From assembly GCA_003132905.1 (NCBI GenBank), contig PKZC01000314.1:22424-38737 (forward strand): a stretch of 16,314 bases of DNA, in the 5' to 3' direction. Within the stretch, counting starts at the first letter, position 1. Each line of letters begins with the position of its first letter. The notes under the pieces were generated by a model. It did no database searches and was not told the origin of the DNA. It saw nothing but the letters and a program-made list of their open reading frames with translations. This document shows, one piece after another, positions 1 to 8,237 of the stretch. This DNA comes from Bryobacterales bacterium (GTDB lineage Bacteria > Acidobacteriota > Terriglobia > Bryobacterales > Bryobacteraceae). The position numbers and the translations under genes are program-made.

Positions 1-1
1 G

Positions 2-205
2 CTGGGCTCCGGTTGCGGGATTCTCACGTCCAAGATCGTTCGCAAAGGGCAGGTAGTGTGGGGAACTCCCGCGCGGCCTCTGAAAGATCACTTGGAGCAA
101 CTCGCGAATCTGGCCCGATTGCCCGAACTGCGTAAAGAGGTTGCGGAGATAGAAAAGCGATTGGACCGGAAGCCCAACCCGTTGGACAATCTGGAAAACG
201 GCTGA
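2..205 (+). CDS. lpxD: UDP-3-O-acylglucosamine N-acyltransferase LpxD, C-terminal fragment
   Basis: An open frame enters from the left edge and gives 67 residues before a TGA at 203-205. It begins with the last hexapeptide-repeat turns (GSGCGILTSKIVRKG), then VVWGTPARPLKDHLEQLA, then a charged helix (LARLPELRKEVAEIEKRLD). The 'WGTPARP' exit from a left-handed beta helix, followed by a helical tail with 'RLPEL', is typical of LpxD, which N-acylates UDP-3-O-acyl-glucosamine in lipid A synthesis on the cytoplasmic side of the inner membrane. The catalytic histidine and acyl-carrier-protein site lie outside the window. Other left-handed beta-helix acyltransferases (LpxA, sugar acetyltransferases) are less likely because of the helical tail. 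Its stop is 1 bp from the stop of the convergent gene at 207. Confidence 0.8.
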   Translation: MGSGCGILTSKIVRKGQVVWGTPARPLKDHLEQLANLARLPELRKEVAEIEKRLDRKPNPLDNLENG

Positions 206-206
206 A

Positions 207-539
207 CTATCCGGCGCTGGCCGCTCGTGCCGCGGCTTTGCGCTGGGTGCCCACAGAGCGCTCGAGCAGCGTATTCGTGTCCGCCACCAAGCGTTGTACT
301 TGCGCCATGTACTGTCGCGCTTCGAATTGTCCCGCCGGCAAAGTCATCTCCAGGTAGTAAGCGATGGCTTCGATGGAACTCAGCGGTTGACGCAATTCAT
401 GAACCAGTTCGCGTAACCGCTCTTCGGGAGAAACTATCGACACCGGCGTTGCTTTATAGCCAGGCGCTTCGGTGTACGAAGGAGTTTCCGTGCGGAAGGA
501 AGTTTCAGCAAGAGCAACAGCCGACATCGTGTTTGGCAT
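207..539 (-). CDS. Stand-alone histidine-kinase DHp (HisKA) domain protein
   Basis: This is a 110-residue protein. After a low-complexity N-terminus (about residues 1-36, rich in T, E, A, P) comes a HisKA-type H-box, LRELVHELRQPLSSIEAI. His47 is the predicted phospho-acceptor, Glu48 follows it, and Pro52 is the conserved helix-kinking proline. The second DHp helix runs from about residue 73 to 95 (ARQYMAQVQRLVADTN). The chain then ends; the N, G1 and G2 boxes of a HATPase_c domain are absent, and no sensor or membrane segment is present. It cannot be an autonomous kinase. It could be a phosphotransfer protein (as Spo0B is in function), a dimerising regulator of another kinase, or a remnant. 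The start at 539 has AAAGGGA immediately upstream with almost no spacing. The second Met (codon at 527) sits about 12 nt from the same motif, so the start is uncertain. Confidence 0.65.
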   Translation of the reverse strand: MPNTMSAVALAETSFRTETPSYTEAPGYKATPVSIVSPEERLRELVHELRQPLSSIEAIAYYLEMTLPAGQFEARQYMAQVQRLVADTNTLLERSVGTQRKAAARAASAG

Positions 540-702
540 TCCCTTTCGAAACGCTCACAGACCACCCCAGATCCAGTGAGCGATAACCATTCAACAAATG
601 GGGGAAACCGTTTTATACCGCTAAAGTCCGGCACGCGTCAAGAGAATTTGAGAAAAACTTTGTCTGAGTTTTTGGATGGTGATTTGGCGCACTCTCCAGC
701 CG
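540..702. other. 163-bp intergenic region
   Basis: This is the longest gap in the window, between ybaK and the DHp gene. Apart from the weak hairpin at 653-673 I see only a TATAAA on the minus strand (complement of 611-616) that could be part of a promoter for the DHp gene, without a matching -35. No convincing gene or RNA is visible. Confidence 0.4.
653..673 (-). terminator. Weak A/T-rich hairpin downstream of ybaK
   Basis: There is a perfect 7-bp inverted repeat, AAAAACT (653-659) and AGTTTTT (667-673), with a 7-nt loop. It lies 30 bp beyond the ybaK stop in the 163-bp gap between ybaK and the DHp gene. Read on the minus strand, the 3' arm ends in TTTTT, as in an intrinsic terminator, but the stem has only one G:C pair, so it would be weak. 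Function is inferred from position. Confidence 0.3.
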
Positions 703-1188
703 TTAGGAACTTCTCAGTTTCTCTCTCGCGATGGCCACCACGGTGGCGTGAGTAACACGCAGATAATCGTCCGGCGCGATCAGAATCTGCGTGCCTCGTG
801 CTCCGGCGGAGATGGAGACCACATCGAACAGCTGGATGGTTTCATCGGCATAGACCGGATAGTTTCGCTTGCCGCCCAGTGCCGTTACGCCTCCTCGAAT
901 GTAGCCGGTGAGTTGTTGCACCTCGCGCAACGGAACCAGTTCCACGCGCCTGTCACCGGTCACTCTCGCCAGCGCTTTGCCATCCAGTTCCATGTTGCCG
1001 GGGACGATGGTGAGGTAAACACCGCCGCGATCCCCGCGCGCTACCAGCGTTTTGAAAACCTGCTCGGCGGGAAGCCCGATCTTCGATGCCACGGTTTCAG
1101 CGCTCAGATCCTCTGGATCCACTTCATATTCGCGCAGCGTGTAGGATATGCCGAGATCGTCGAGAATGCGTGTGCAATTTGTTTTCAT
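703..1188 (-). CDS. ybaK: YbaK/EbsC-family aminoacyl-tRNA deacylase
   Basis: This 161-residue protein has the usual single-domain length of YbaK, which hydrolyses mischarged tRNA (Cys-tRNA-Pro in the founding member) in trans. Family landmarks are visible in order: the N-terminal TRILDDLGISYTLREYEVD; QVFKTLV with the conserved Lys46 needed for deacylation; the LTGYIRGGVTALGGKRNYPV loop (residues 93-112), matching the canonical TGYVRGG…G.K; and SAGARGTQILIAPDDYLRVT near the C-terminus. The family also contains ProX and EbsC, whose substrates differ; the sequence alone does not separate these. It is divergent from yebC with a 106-bp shared upstream region. The start at 1188 is preceded by GAAGAG about 6-7 nt upstream, a modest ribosome-binding site. 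Confidence 0.88.
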   Translation of the reverse strand: MKTNCTRILDDLGISYTLREYEVDPEDLSAETVASKIGLPAEQVFKTLVARGDRGGVYLTIVPGNMELDGKALARVTGDRRVELVPLREVQQLTGYIRGGVTALGGKRNYPVYADETIQLFDVVSISAGARGTQILIAPDDYLRVTHATVVAIAREKLRSS

Positions 1189-1294
1189 CGGAGCTCTTCA
1201 TCGCGGGTCCGGCCGCATGGGCCACGCATGATATTCTAATGTGTTAGGCTCCCCGGCTACCGACGAAGCAACGCGCGAGCCAAAGGAATTAACC

Positions 1295-2041
1295 ATGTCA
1301 GGACATTCCAAATGGGCGACCATCAAGCACAAAAAGGCCGCCACCGATGCCAAGCGCGGGAAAGCGTTTACCCGCATTATCAAAGAGATCATGATTGCCG
1401 CCCGCGGCGGTGGTGGCGACCCCGACATGAACCCCCGTTTGCGCAAGGCCGTCACTGATGCCAAGGCCGCCAGCATGCCCGCCGACAACATTAAGCGCGC
1501 CATCATGCGCGGCACGGGTGAACTGGAAGGCGGACAGATCGATGAAATAACGTTCGAAGGTTACGGCCCCGGCGGCGCAGCCGTGCTGGTGCTGGTGGCC
1601 ACCGACAACCGCAACCGGACGGTTAGCGAGATTCGCCACATGTTCTCCAAGAATGGAGGCAACTTGGGCGAAGTGGGCAGCGTCGCCTGGATGTTCGAGC
1701 GCAAGGGCCAAATCATGATCGAAAAGGACAAGGCCGGTGAAGACCAGCTCATGAATCTGGTGCTCGAAGCCGGCGCCGAGGATATGCGCGACGATGGCGA
1801 AGATTGGGAAGTGATCTCCGCCCCGGAAGCGCACGAAGCGGTGCTCGAGTCCATCAAAAAGGCGGGCATCACACCGGCTTCCGAAGAAATCGCGATGATC
1901 CCCAAGAACCTGACCAAGCTGGAAGGCAAGAACGCAGCGGCCATGCTGCGGCTGAGTGAGGCGTTGGAAGAACACGACGACGTACAAAACGTTTATTCCA
2001 ATTTCGACGTCGACGAAAAAGAGCTGGAAGCTTTGGCGTAG
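1295..2041 (+). CDS. yebC: YebC/PmpR-family protein (transcription/translation regulator)
   Basis: The N-terminus MSGHSKWATIKHKKAATDAK is the near-invariant start of the YebC/TACO1 family and fixes the ATG at 1295. AAAGGAA (1282-1288) lies 6 nt upstream. An in-frame GTG at 1241 would add 18 unconserved residues and is rejected. The 248-residue product has the normal family length and conserved blocks such as GRG-like 'AARGGGGDPDMNPRLR' and 'YGPGGAAVLV'. Family members have been described as transcriptional regulators (PmpR) and, more recently, as factors that relieve ribosome stalling on difficult sequences; which applies here cannot be told from sequence. It is followed by ruvC after 90 bp. 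yebC–ruvC adjacency is common in bacteria and supports the call. Confidence 0.95.
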   Translation: MSGHSKWATIKHKKAATDAKRGKAFTRIIKEIMIAARGGGGDPDMNPRLRKAVTDAKAASMPADNIKRAIMRGTGELEGGQIDEITFEGYGPGGAAVLVLVATDNRNRTVSEIRHMFSKNGGNLGEVGSVAWMFERKGQIMIEKDKAGEDQLMNLVLEAGAEDMRDDGEDWEVISAPEAHEAVLESIKKAGITPASEEIAMIPKNLTKLEGKNAAAMLRLSEALEEHDDVQNVYSNFDVDEKELEALA

Positions 2042-2131
2042 GAGCACACAGCGCGAGACGAGTTCCATATGAAAGAAATCATTACGGCTCGCTGCGTTGT
2101 GCGCGATTCTGCATAGGAGCCAGGGCATTGC

Positions 2132-2629
2132 ATGCGCATTCTGGGTATTGACTGCGGCACTCAACGCACCGGCTACGGCCTGATAGAGAGCGATGGCCGC
2201 TCGCACCGTTTGATCGCGGCGGGTTCTATTGATACCAGCCCCAGGCAGCCGCTGGAAATTCGACTGCTCGTGATTGCAAAGGGCCTGCGCGACGTCATTC
2301 AAGCGCACACGCCCGAATCGGCGGCCGTGGAAGAAGTGTTTTACGCTCAAAACGTCAAGACCGCGCTGAAGCTGTCGCACGCCCGAGGCGTGGTGCTGCT
2401 CACCATGGCCGAAGCCGGACTTTCGGTGGGCGAATACTCGCCGCTCGAGATCAAAACCAGCGTGGTGGGCTACGGCCGGGCCGAGAAACAGCAAGTAAAA
2501 CTGATGGTGCACTCGCTGCTGGCGCTTGAAACGCATATCGAGTCTGAAGATGCGTGCGATGCAATCGCGGTCGCCATCTGCCACGCTAACCGCACGTCCA
2601 CCGAACTTCGCCTCAGAGCCTCGCGATGA
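2132..2629 (+). CDS. ruvC: Holliday-junction resolvase RuvC
   Basis: This 165-residue protein has the usual RuvC length. All four acidic catalytic positions of the RNase H-like fold are visible: Asp7 in RILGIDCGT, Glu67 in [11 protein letters not shown], and Asp140 and Asp143 in [16 protein letters not shown]. The [10 protein letters not shown] segment (residues 113-122) fits the DNA-binding region. RuvC cuts Holliday junctions symmetrically as part of RuvABC. ruvA and ruvB are not in this window, so they must lie elsewhere or outside. AGGAG (2115-2119) and CAGGG (2121-2125) precede the start; the second has better spacing. The stop overlaps the next gene's start in ATGA (2626-2629), indicating translational coupling. 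Confidence 0.96.
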   Translation: MRILGIDCGTQRTGYGLIESDGRSHRLIAAGSIDTSPRQPLEIRLLVIAKGLRDVIQAHTPESAAVEEVFYAQNVKTALKLSHARGVVLLTMAEAGLSVGEYSPLEIKTSVVGYGRAEKQQVKLMVHSLLALETHIESEDACDAIAVAICHANRTSTELRLRASR

Positions 2630-3258
2630 GAATCCTGGCGTTAGCACTCGCATTTTCTACCCTGGCCTGCGCCGCGCCCCGGCTCTTCTATTCGAAATAC
2701 TTCAAAGGCAGCTCGCCCGAATATGTGGCCATCACTGTGGAGCGCGACGGCCAGGTTACTTATCAGGAAGCGAAAGAAGACGACAACCCCATCAAGATCC
2801 AGCTGGACCGTGCATCCGTTCAGGCGATGTTCGATCTCGCCGAAAAGCTCGGCCGTTTCCAGCGTCCCATTGAATCCGGACTGAAGATCGCAAACCTGGG
2901 CCTCAAAACATTTCGCTTCGAGGATGACGCCGAGCGCCACGAAATCCAATTCAACTATTCGGAAGACGTGAATGCTCAGATGCTCCTGGATCGTTTTGAG
3001 CGCATCACTGAAACCGAGCAACACTTCGCGAATCTCGATCGCACTGCGCATTTCGAAAAGCTGGGCGTCAACGACGTGCTGCTCCAAATGCAGGTCACCT
3101 GGGAACGGAACCGGCTGGTGGATCCGCAGCAGTTTCTGCCTCTGTTAGACCGCATCGCCAAGAATGAAAGCTACCTGCATATCTCACGGGAACGCGCCGC
3201 GTCCATCGCCGACGCCATCCGAAAACCGGCGCTGACGTCCGAGGAGAAGCCTCAGTGA
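2626..3258 (+). CDS. Secreted or lipid-anchored protein of unknown function
   Basis: I do not recognise this 210-residue family. The N-terminus [20 protein letters not shown] is a signal peptide, with likely cleavage around residue 16-17. TLAC at 12-15 is an imperfect lipobox, so a lipoprotein is possible but not favoured. The mature part has a beta-rich start ([20 protein letters not shown], about 30-49), a probable alpha/beta middle, and a helical end with many charged residues (about 120-205). The pattern '[14 protein letters not shown]' resembles small extracytoplasmic proteins common in Acidobacteriota, but no catalytic motif stands out. It is coupled to ruvC by a 4-bp overlap and to the thioredoxin gene by a GTGA overlap, so it is co-translated; with the next gene it may form an envelope-function pair. 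Confidence 0.75.
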   Translation: MRILALALAFSTLACAAPRLFYSKYFKGSSPEYVAITVERDGQVTYQEAKEDDNPIKIQLDRASVQAMFDLAEKLGRFQRPIESGLKIANLGLKTFRFEDDAERHEIQFNYSEDVNAQMLLDRFERITETEQHFANLDRTAHFEKLGVNDVLLQMQVTWERNRLVDPQQFLPLLDRIAKNESYLHISRERAASIADAIRKPALTSEEKPQ

Positions 3259-4565
3259 AGCGCGCGATGACCAAATATGCTGTGCTGATTCTCATCGCGG
3301 CCGCCCCTGCTTATTTGCTGGCGCAAAGCCTATCCCAGGAAGAACAACAGAGCCTGCAGAGAGCGCTCAGCGAGGCCGGCAACAGTCCCAACGAGCTGGT
3401 GCACGCCATCGAGAATCATTTGAGGAAGTTCCCCAATTCGCCCCGGCGAGCGGAGTTGGAACGCGCGCTGGTGAAGACCGCCATCGATCTGGATGACGAT
3501 CAGGCGCTCATCGAGTTCGGCGAAAAGGTTCTAAGCCGCGATCCCGACAACGTCCAGGTGCTGGAGCACGTGGCTACTGCTTTGTTGCATCAGGGCGACA
3601 AGCCCAACGCTCAACGCGCGCTCGATCACGCGCGCCATCTGGCGGATCTCATTCAACTCGCTTACGCCGACGAGAAGTTCCAACCTGGTGGCGGACCCGA
3701 TGAAGTGAAGCGCAAGGACGACTTTGACCGCGGCCGTGCGCGAGCGCTATTGCTGCAGGCGCGCGCCAATGGATTGCTCGGCCACAACAACGAGGCTGTT
3801 CAATTGGCGCAGACGAGTTACAAGAATTTCCCGAGCGTGGAAGCCGCGCGAGAAGCAGCCCGTTGGCTGGCGGCGGCAGGCAAGGATCAGGAGGCGCTGC
3901 AGTACCTGGCGGATGCCTTCACCATCGGCGGTTTGCATTCGGCCGGCGTGGATAGCGAAAACGACCGTGCGAAAATGGGCGAGTTGTATCGCAAACTCCA
4001 CGGTTCCGAGACCGGCCTTGGCGATCTGGTGCTAAAAGCTTACGATTCCACATCTAGTCAACTGGCGGCGCGCCGCGCCGAATTGCGCGAACTCGATCCG
4101 AACTCGGAGCTGAAAAATCCGATCCAATTTACGCTTACCGGCCTGGAAGGCGACAAACTTCCACTCTCGTCCCTGCTGGGCAAAGTAGTGGTCCTCGACT
4201 TCTGGGCTACCTGGTGCGCCCCCTGCCGCGAGCAGCATCCGCTCTACGAACAAGTGAAAGCGAAATTTAAGGACTCCGGCGACGTGGTATTTCTTGCCGT
4301 GGATACGGACGAAGATCACACGCTGGTGAAGCCGTTCCTCAACCAGATCAAGTGGAACCAAAAAGTCTATTTCGAGGATGGCTTGCAGAGCTTACTCCAA
4401 GTTTCTTCCATCCCAACCACCGTTATCCTGGGCAAGAATGGCGAAGTATTCACTCGCATGGTGGGATACCTTCCAGACCGGTTCGTCGACATGCTGACGG
4501 AGCGTGTGAACGACGCTCTCGGCAAAGAGCACGCGCAGCCGCAGCTAAAATCAAGCCATCAATGA
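3255..4565 (+). CDS. Secreted TPR–thioredoxin fusion (TlpA/ResA-like)
   Basis: This is a 436-residue protein. The signal peptide (about 1-23, [17 protein letters not shown]) is followed by a helical TPR-like solenoid (about 30-285; for example [38 protein letters not shown]). Then comes a C-terminal thioredoxin fold (about 288-420) with [20 protein letters not shown]. The redox pair is Cys321 and Cys324, and the cis-proline is Pro387 in SSIPTTVIL. This is the TlpA/ResA/DsbE class that acts outside the cytoplasm, reducing disulfides for example in c-type cytochrome maturation; the TPR part could select protein partners. GTG at 3255 is chosen as the start because AGGAG (3242-3246) lies 8 nt upstream and it overlaps the previous stop (GTGA); an ATG at 3267 would be 20 nt away. 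The stop overlaps deoB in ATGA. Confidence 0.88.
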   Translation: MKRAMTKYAVLILIAAAPAYLLAQSLSQEEQQSLQRALSEAGNSPNELVHAIENHLRKFPNSPRRAELERALVKTAIDLDDDQALIEFGEKVLSRDPDNVQVLEHVATALLHQGDKPNAQRALDHARHLADLIQLAYADEKFQPGGGPDEVKRKDDFDRGRARALLLQARANGLLGHNNEAVQLAQTSYKNFPSVEAAREAARWLAAAGKDQEALQYLADAFTIGGLHSAGVDSENDRAKMGELYRKLHGSETGLGDLVLKAYDSTSSQLAARRAELRELDPNSELKNPIQFTLTGLEGDKLPLSSLLGKVVVLDFWATWCAPCREQHPLYEQVKAKFKDSGDVVFLAVDTDEDHTLVKPFLNQIKWNQKVYFEDGLQSLLQVSSIPTTVILGKNGEVFTRMVGYLPDRFVDMLTERVNDALGKEHAQPQLKSSHQ

Positions 4566-5737
4566 AATCCCCTGCGTTCCCTCGCGTCACCTGGATTGTG
4601 CTGGATAGCGTGGGTGCCGGCGAGATGCCGGACGCCGCTGCTTATGGAGACGCGGGCAGCGATACATTGGGCCACATCGCCCGCGCGCGAGAGTTGCACC
4701 TGCCGAATATGGCTCAGCTTGGTCTGGGCAATCTGAAGCGCTTGCCGCACGTTGGTCCGGTGGATCGGCCCACGGCGGCATTTGGTAAGTGCGCGCTCGC
4801 ATCGCCGGGAAAAGACACCACTACCGGCCATTGGGAAATGGTTGGCATTCATCTGGCAAAACCCTTCCCCCTGTTCCCGCATGGATTTCCGCCCGAGATG
4901 CTGCAGGAATTCGAGCAGCGCATCGGACGCGGCACGCTGGGCAACTGCGCCGCATCCGGCACCGAGATCATCCAGCAGTTGGGCGAAGAACACGTCCGTA
5001 CCGGCAAGCCGATTGTCTACACGTCGGCCGACAGCGTGTTCCAAGTGGCCGCGCACGAAGAAGTGATCCCGCTCTGGGAGCTGTATAAAATCTGCGAAAC
5101 CGCGCGCGAGATGCTATGCGGGCCTTTGGAGGTTGGACGCGTCATCGCCCGTCCATTCACCGGCGAGCCGGGCTCATTTACGCGCACGTCCAATCGCAAA
5201 GACTACGCGGTCCCGCCGCCACGCGGCATGCTGCTGGATCAACTGCAGGACCATAAGGTGGAAGTCTTCAGCATCGGCAAAATCTTCGACGTGTTCCTCG
5301 GACGCGGCATTGGCGACTACGAGAAGACCAAGAACAACGCCGATGGCATGGCCAAGACGCTGGCGGCACTCGACGACTTCAGCACCGGGCTCCTCTTTGT
5401 GAACCTGGTCGATTTCGATCAGCTGTACGGCCATCGCAACGATGTGGAGGGCTACGCCAAGGCGCTCGAAGAATTCGATGCCTGGCTTCCCTCTCTTTAT
5501 CGAAAGCTGTCCGCGCAGGATCTTCTGATCATCACTGCCGACCACGGGTGCGATCCAACCACCCCATCCACAGATCACAGCCGCGAGTATGTCCCGCTCT
5601 TGGCTTACCGGCCACGTAAGCCGGAAGCGATCGACTTGGGTCTGCGTTCCACGCTTTCCGACATCGGCCAAACCGTGGCCGAAAACTTCGGCGCAAAGAT
5701 CGGCGAAGGAACCAGCTTCCTCGGTTCGCTATCCTAG
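4562..5737 (+). CDS. deoB: Phosphopentomutase DeoB
   Basis: The product is 391 residues, normal for DeoB, which interconverts (deoxy)ribose 1- and 5-phosphate in nucleoside salvage. It belongs to the alkaline-phosphatase superfamily and needs two metal ions. Visible landmarks are [20 protein letters not shown] with metal ligand Asp15, GSDTLGHIA, the active-site threonine cluster [15 protein letters not shown] (Thr86-88), [14 protein letters not shown], and the C-terminal metal motif [20 protein letters not shown]. The start is the ATG at 4562, whose ATGA overlaps the previous stop; an upstream in-frame extension to 4352 lies wholly inside the thioredoxin gene and is not conserved. No clear Shine-Dalgarno is present, so initiation probably depends on coupling. 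tpiA follows after 11 bp, joining salvage-derived pentose to triose metabolism. Confidence 0.95.
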   Translation: MKSPAFPRVTWIVLDSVGAGEMPDAAAYGDAGSDTLGHIARARELHLPNMAQLGLGNLKRLPHVGPVDRPTAAFGKCALASPGKDTTTGHWEMVGIHLAKPFPLFPHGFPPEMLQEFEQRIGRGTLGNCAASGTEIIQQLGEEHVRTGKPIVYTSADSVFQVAAHEEVIPLWELYKICETAREMLCGPLEVGRVIARPFTGEPGSFTRTSNRKDYAVPPPRGMLLDQLQDHKVEVFSIGKIFDVFLGRGIGDYEKTKNNADGMAKTLAALDDFSTGLLFVNLVDFDQLYGHRNDVEGYAKALEEFDAWLPSLYRKLSAQDLLIITADHGCDPTTPSTDHSREYVPLLAYRPRKPEAIDLGLRSTLSDIGQTVAENFGAKIGEGTSFLGSLS

Positions 5738-5748
5738 TTCCAACCCTT

Positions 5749-6498
5749 ATGCGACGCCCCATCATGGCCGGCAATTGGAAGATGTACAAGACGCCGTCGG
5801 AGACCACCGCATTCTTTGAGAAATTCCGTCCTTTGGTAGCGGACGCCACGCACGCTGAAATCGTTGTCTGTCCGCCCTTCGTGAATCTTCCAGCCGCCGC
5901 GGACTCGTCGCAAGGCACGCGTATCCAGCTGGGTGGACAGAACATGCACTGGGCCAAGGAAGGTGCATTCACCGGCGAAGTCTCCGCCGCCATGCTCCGC
6001 GCCACGGGCTGCCAGTGGGTGATCGTCGCGCACAGCGAGCGCCGTGAATATTTCGGTGAGACCGAAGAGACTGCGTTCAAGAAAGTATGTGCCGCTCTCG
6101 ATGCCGGATTGACGCCCATCTATTGCGTCGGCGAGCGGCTGCACGAACGCGAAGGCGACAAGACGCATCAGGTGCTCGAAGACCAGCTGGCCGGCTGCGT
6201 CGGAAAACTCACGCCGGAACAATTCCGCGGCATCGTCATCGCGTACGAACCTTGTTGGGCCATTGGAACCGGAAGGGTGGCTACGCCCGAAATCGCCGCC
6301 GACGCGCATGCCTTCATCCGCCTGGAACTTCGCGATGAGTTCGGCCCGGATGCCGCCGATGCGTGCCGTATCCTATACGGCGGCAGCGTGAAACCCGACA
6401 ATGTCCGCGGCCTGATGGCGCAAGATGAAATCGACGGAGCGTTAGTGGGCGGTGCAAGCCTGGACCCGGCATCGTTCGCCGCCATCGTCAACTTTTGA
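5749..6498 (+). CDS. tpiA: Triosephosphate isomerase
   Basis: This is a 249-residue TIM-barrel enzyme of standard length that interconverts dihydroxyacetone phosphate and glyceraldehyde 3-phosphate. Catalytic residues are all present: Asn9 and Lys11 in MAGNWKMYK, His95 in VIVAHSERREYFGE, and the base Glu167 in IAYEPCWAIGTG. Loop 6 follows (residues 168-178) with Arg where Lys is often seen (GTGRVAT), a known tolerated variant. The phosphate-binding ILYGGSVKPDN and ALVGGASLDP close the barrel. It sits 11 bp after deoB, with no obvious Shine-Dalgarno, and 3 bp before the next gene. deoB–tpiA linkage is unusual; tpiA is more often beside gap/pgk or secG. Confidence 0.97.
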   Translation: MRRPIMAGNWKMYKTPSETTAFFEKFRPLVADATHAEIVVCPPFVNLPAAADSSQGTRIQLGGQNMHWAKEGAFTGEVSAAMLRATGCQWVIVAHSERREYFGETEETAFKKVCAALDAGLTPIYCVGERLHEREGDKTHQVLEDQLAGCVGKLTPEQFRGIVIAYEPCWAIGTGRVATPEIAADAHAFIRLELRDEFGPDAADACRILYGGSVKPDNVRGLMAQDEIDGALVGGASLDPASFAAIVNF

Positions 6499-6501
6499 AC
6501 C

Positions 6502-7800
6502 ATGCGTCTCATTGTTCTGCTTCTGATTCCGGTCTTATTCGGCGCAGAGCCGGCCAAGCTGCCCGAACCATTTCGATCCATTTCCGATCTTGCCTCAGCC
6601 GCGCCTCCCGAATTCACAGCCGATGCCCTGCTTCGCATAGTCGAATCGGGCAAACTGGCCGATCGCAACGCTCGCCGCGAACTGGTGGAACACGCCTTCC
6701 AGTTGTCCGCCTCCGCGAAATTCCCAGTGCGGATGGAGGGCGTGCAAGGCACCACCACCGACACCGCGTCCGGTTCCCTTAGCCAGGCCCATACACTCAA
6801 ACTCGACGTACTGTCGCTCGAAAGCCGCGCGGTGCGAGATATGTTGCCCATCGACATAGCCAAGGCGCGCGAACTGTTTGGGCAGATCGTCAAGCCCGCG
6901 CTTGCGCCGCTCACCTGCGATGATGCCTTGGTTTACGATCCGTCCGAGTTCTACCAAGCCTTGAGCGTCGTTGTAAATGGCACGTTCACAGCCAAGGAAA
7001 AAGCCAAAGAGGAGCACTTCAATTTATTGGTCGATAGCCTGGGCCAGGTGACATCGCCGTCACAACTGGCCCCGCTCGCCGGGACACTGGAAAGCGCGGG
7101 CGTCACCGCAGCGCAACGCCAAATCCTATGGGCGCGCTTCAACGGCTTGCTCGAAAGCATGCAGCCGGACGACCGGTCTTTCGCCGCTTCCCTGCCCGCT
7201 CTTTCGGCGCTCAGCACGCCCGGCATTCAGTCCGCGCTCGAAAAATATCGCCAGAAGAGCCACGGCTGTACCACCGAGCAGGGCAAGAAGCCCACCACGC
7301 CCAAGCTAGAACCCTATTGGCAATCGGCTACCGCGAAGCAATTACTCGAAGCCGGAAAGAAGCTGCGCTTTGCATCGAGCAGCCAGTTGTTCACGGAGGC
7401 CGATCGCGCGACGCCCGAATGGCAGCAGCAGCTTTCCGACTATTTGAATCTCATCGCCGAGTGGTCGCAAGATCAAGGGGAATCGGACGCGGCGTTCTAT
7501 CACGAGAAGTGCCTGGTCTATACGGCGCTGCTCGATCTGGTGGCGCCGGGTCCCCAGCACGACAAGATCCTCGCCGACTACGTCGATTTCATCAGTAACT
7601 CCAACCTCTACCAGCAGAGCCCGGCCGAATGGTTCGTGGAACCGCACACGCTACTCGATCGCTCGCAAAGCAATGCCGCGCAGCATTTGAAGGTGCTGGA
7701 GGCTTACCAGGGGTCAGGCAACCCGGTTCTGGCGCTCGAAGTGGCGCTGGAAAAGACCTTCAGCGGCAATCTACCTAGCTGGGCAATAAGCGCCAAATAG
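6502..7800 (+). CDS. Secreted protein of unknown function (432 residues)
   Basis: I do not recognise this family. MRLIVLLLIPVLFGA is a short, strongly hydrophobic signal peptide with likely cleavage after residue 15. The remainder looks almost entirely alpha-helical, with helix pairs suggestive of a TPR-like or other solenoid fold (for example ADALLRIVESGKLADRNARR near 40-59 and LEAYQGSGNPVLALEVALEK near the end), but no clean TPR consensus. Four cysteines (in LTCDD, HGCTT, EKCLV and none elsewhere conserved) do not form a known motif. It starts 3 bp after the tpiA stop without a clear ribosome-binding site and ends the plus-strand run that began at yebC. A periplasmic role is inferred only from the signal peptide. 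Confidence 0.72.
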   Translation: MRLIVLLLIPVLFGAEPAKLPEPFRSISDLASAAPPEFTADALLRIVESGKLADRNARRELVEHAFQLSASAKFPVRMEGVQGTTTDTASGSLSQAHTLKLDVLSLESRAVRDMLPIDIAKARELFGQIVKPALAPLTCDDALVYDPSEFYQALSVVVNGTFTAKEKAKEEHFNLLVDSLGQVTSPSQLAPLAGTLESAGVTAAQRQILWARFNGLLESMQPDDRSFAASLPALSALSTPGIQSALEKYRQKSHGCTTEQGKKPTTPKLEPYWQSATAKQLLEAGKKLRFASSSQLFTEADRATPEWQQQLSDYLNLIAEWSQDQGESDAAFYHEKCLVYTALLDLVAPGPQHDKILADYVDFISNSNLYQQSPAEWFVEPHTLLDRSQSNAAQHLKVLEAYQGSGNPVLALEVALEKTFSGNLPSWAISAK

Positions 7801-7871
7801 AAGCGCGTCGGGCGTTCCCCTTATCTCGCGTGAGCCGGAAAAAGTCGATAGTACGCTGTTACCCAAATTCA

Positions 7872-8237
7872 ATGGAATCGCAGCAGCCAAAACGATCGAG
7901 CACGCCCTTTGAGTATTTCCTCTATGCGGCCATCGTCGCAGAAACTGGCCTGGCGGCGATCATCTACAAGGTTATCTTTCGCGATCCTGACATGGCGCAC
8001 TTGCGCATCTATTTCGCGATCTTTTACTTTGCGTTTCTGGCGTGGGCCATCGCGCAGCTGAATTTGCTGCATCGCGATCGCAATCCGCCGGCCCCTCCGC
8101 AGGAAGAGCCCGAGCAGATCGTGGACGAAAACACTCGTCCTGTCTTTGGACTTACCGGACTGCAATTAGCGATTGTAGTACTGGTTTTCGCTACGGCGAT
8201 AGCGACGTTTAGCTGTGCACTGCGCCTGCTGCGTTAG
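7872..8237 (+). CDS. Small membrane protein with three predicted transmembrane helices
   Basis: This is a 121-residue protein of unknown function when started at ATG 7872. Predicted transmembrane helices are at about 13-36 (FEYFLYAAIVAETGLAAIIY), 44-66 (LRIYFAIFYFAFLAWAIAQL) and 95-118 (LTGLQLAIVVLVFATAIATF). A proline- and acid-rich loop (NPPAPPQEEPEQIVDE) lies between helices 2 and 3. An in-frame GTG at 7830 would add 14 basic residues; neither start has a clear Shine-Dalgarno, and I prefer the ATG because the extension is not hydrophobic or otherwise meaningful. Its TAG (8235-8237) overlaps the TAA of convergent rpsP (8234-8236), an unusually tight tail-to-tail arrangement with no room for a terminator between the genes. 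Confidence 0.6.
   Translation: MESQQPKRSSTPFEYFLYAAIVAETGLAAIIYKVIFRDPDMAHLRIYFAIFYFAFLAWAIAQLNLLHRDRNPPAPPQEEPEQIVDENTRPVFGLTGLQLAIVVLVFATAIATFSCALRLLR

Noticed and set aside
676..1239. 187-codon plus-strand frame over ybaK
   Set aside because: It is opposite the clearly conserved YbaK protein and shows no recognisable domain.
2069..2116. 15-codon open frame (MKEIITARCVVRDSA) just before ruvC, possibly a leader peptide
   Set aside because: Its stop touches the ruvC ribosome-binding region, which is suggestive, but it lacks a good Shine-Dalgarno and such short frames occur by chance; only conservation in relatives would rescue it.
1298..2653. 451-codon open frame on the minus strand
   Set aside because: It lies exactly opposite yebC and ruvC, both unmistakable, and its translation is rich in His, Arg and Gly typical of an antisense shadow in GC-rich DNA.
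4352..4561. Upstream extension of deoB
   Set aside because: The 70 extra residues lie inside the thioredoxin coding region in another frame, and phosphopentomutases begin near the residue encoded at 4562.
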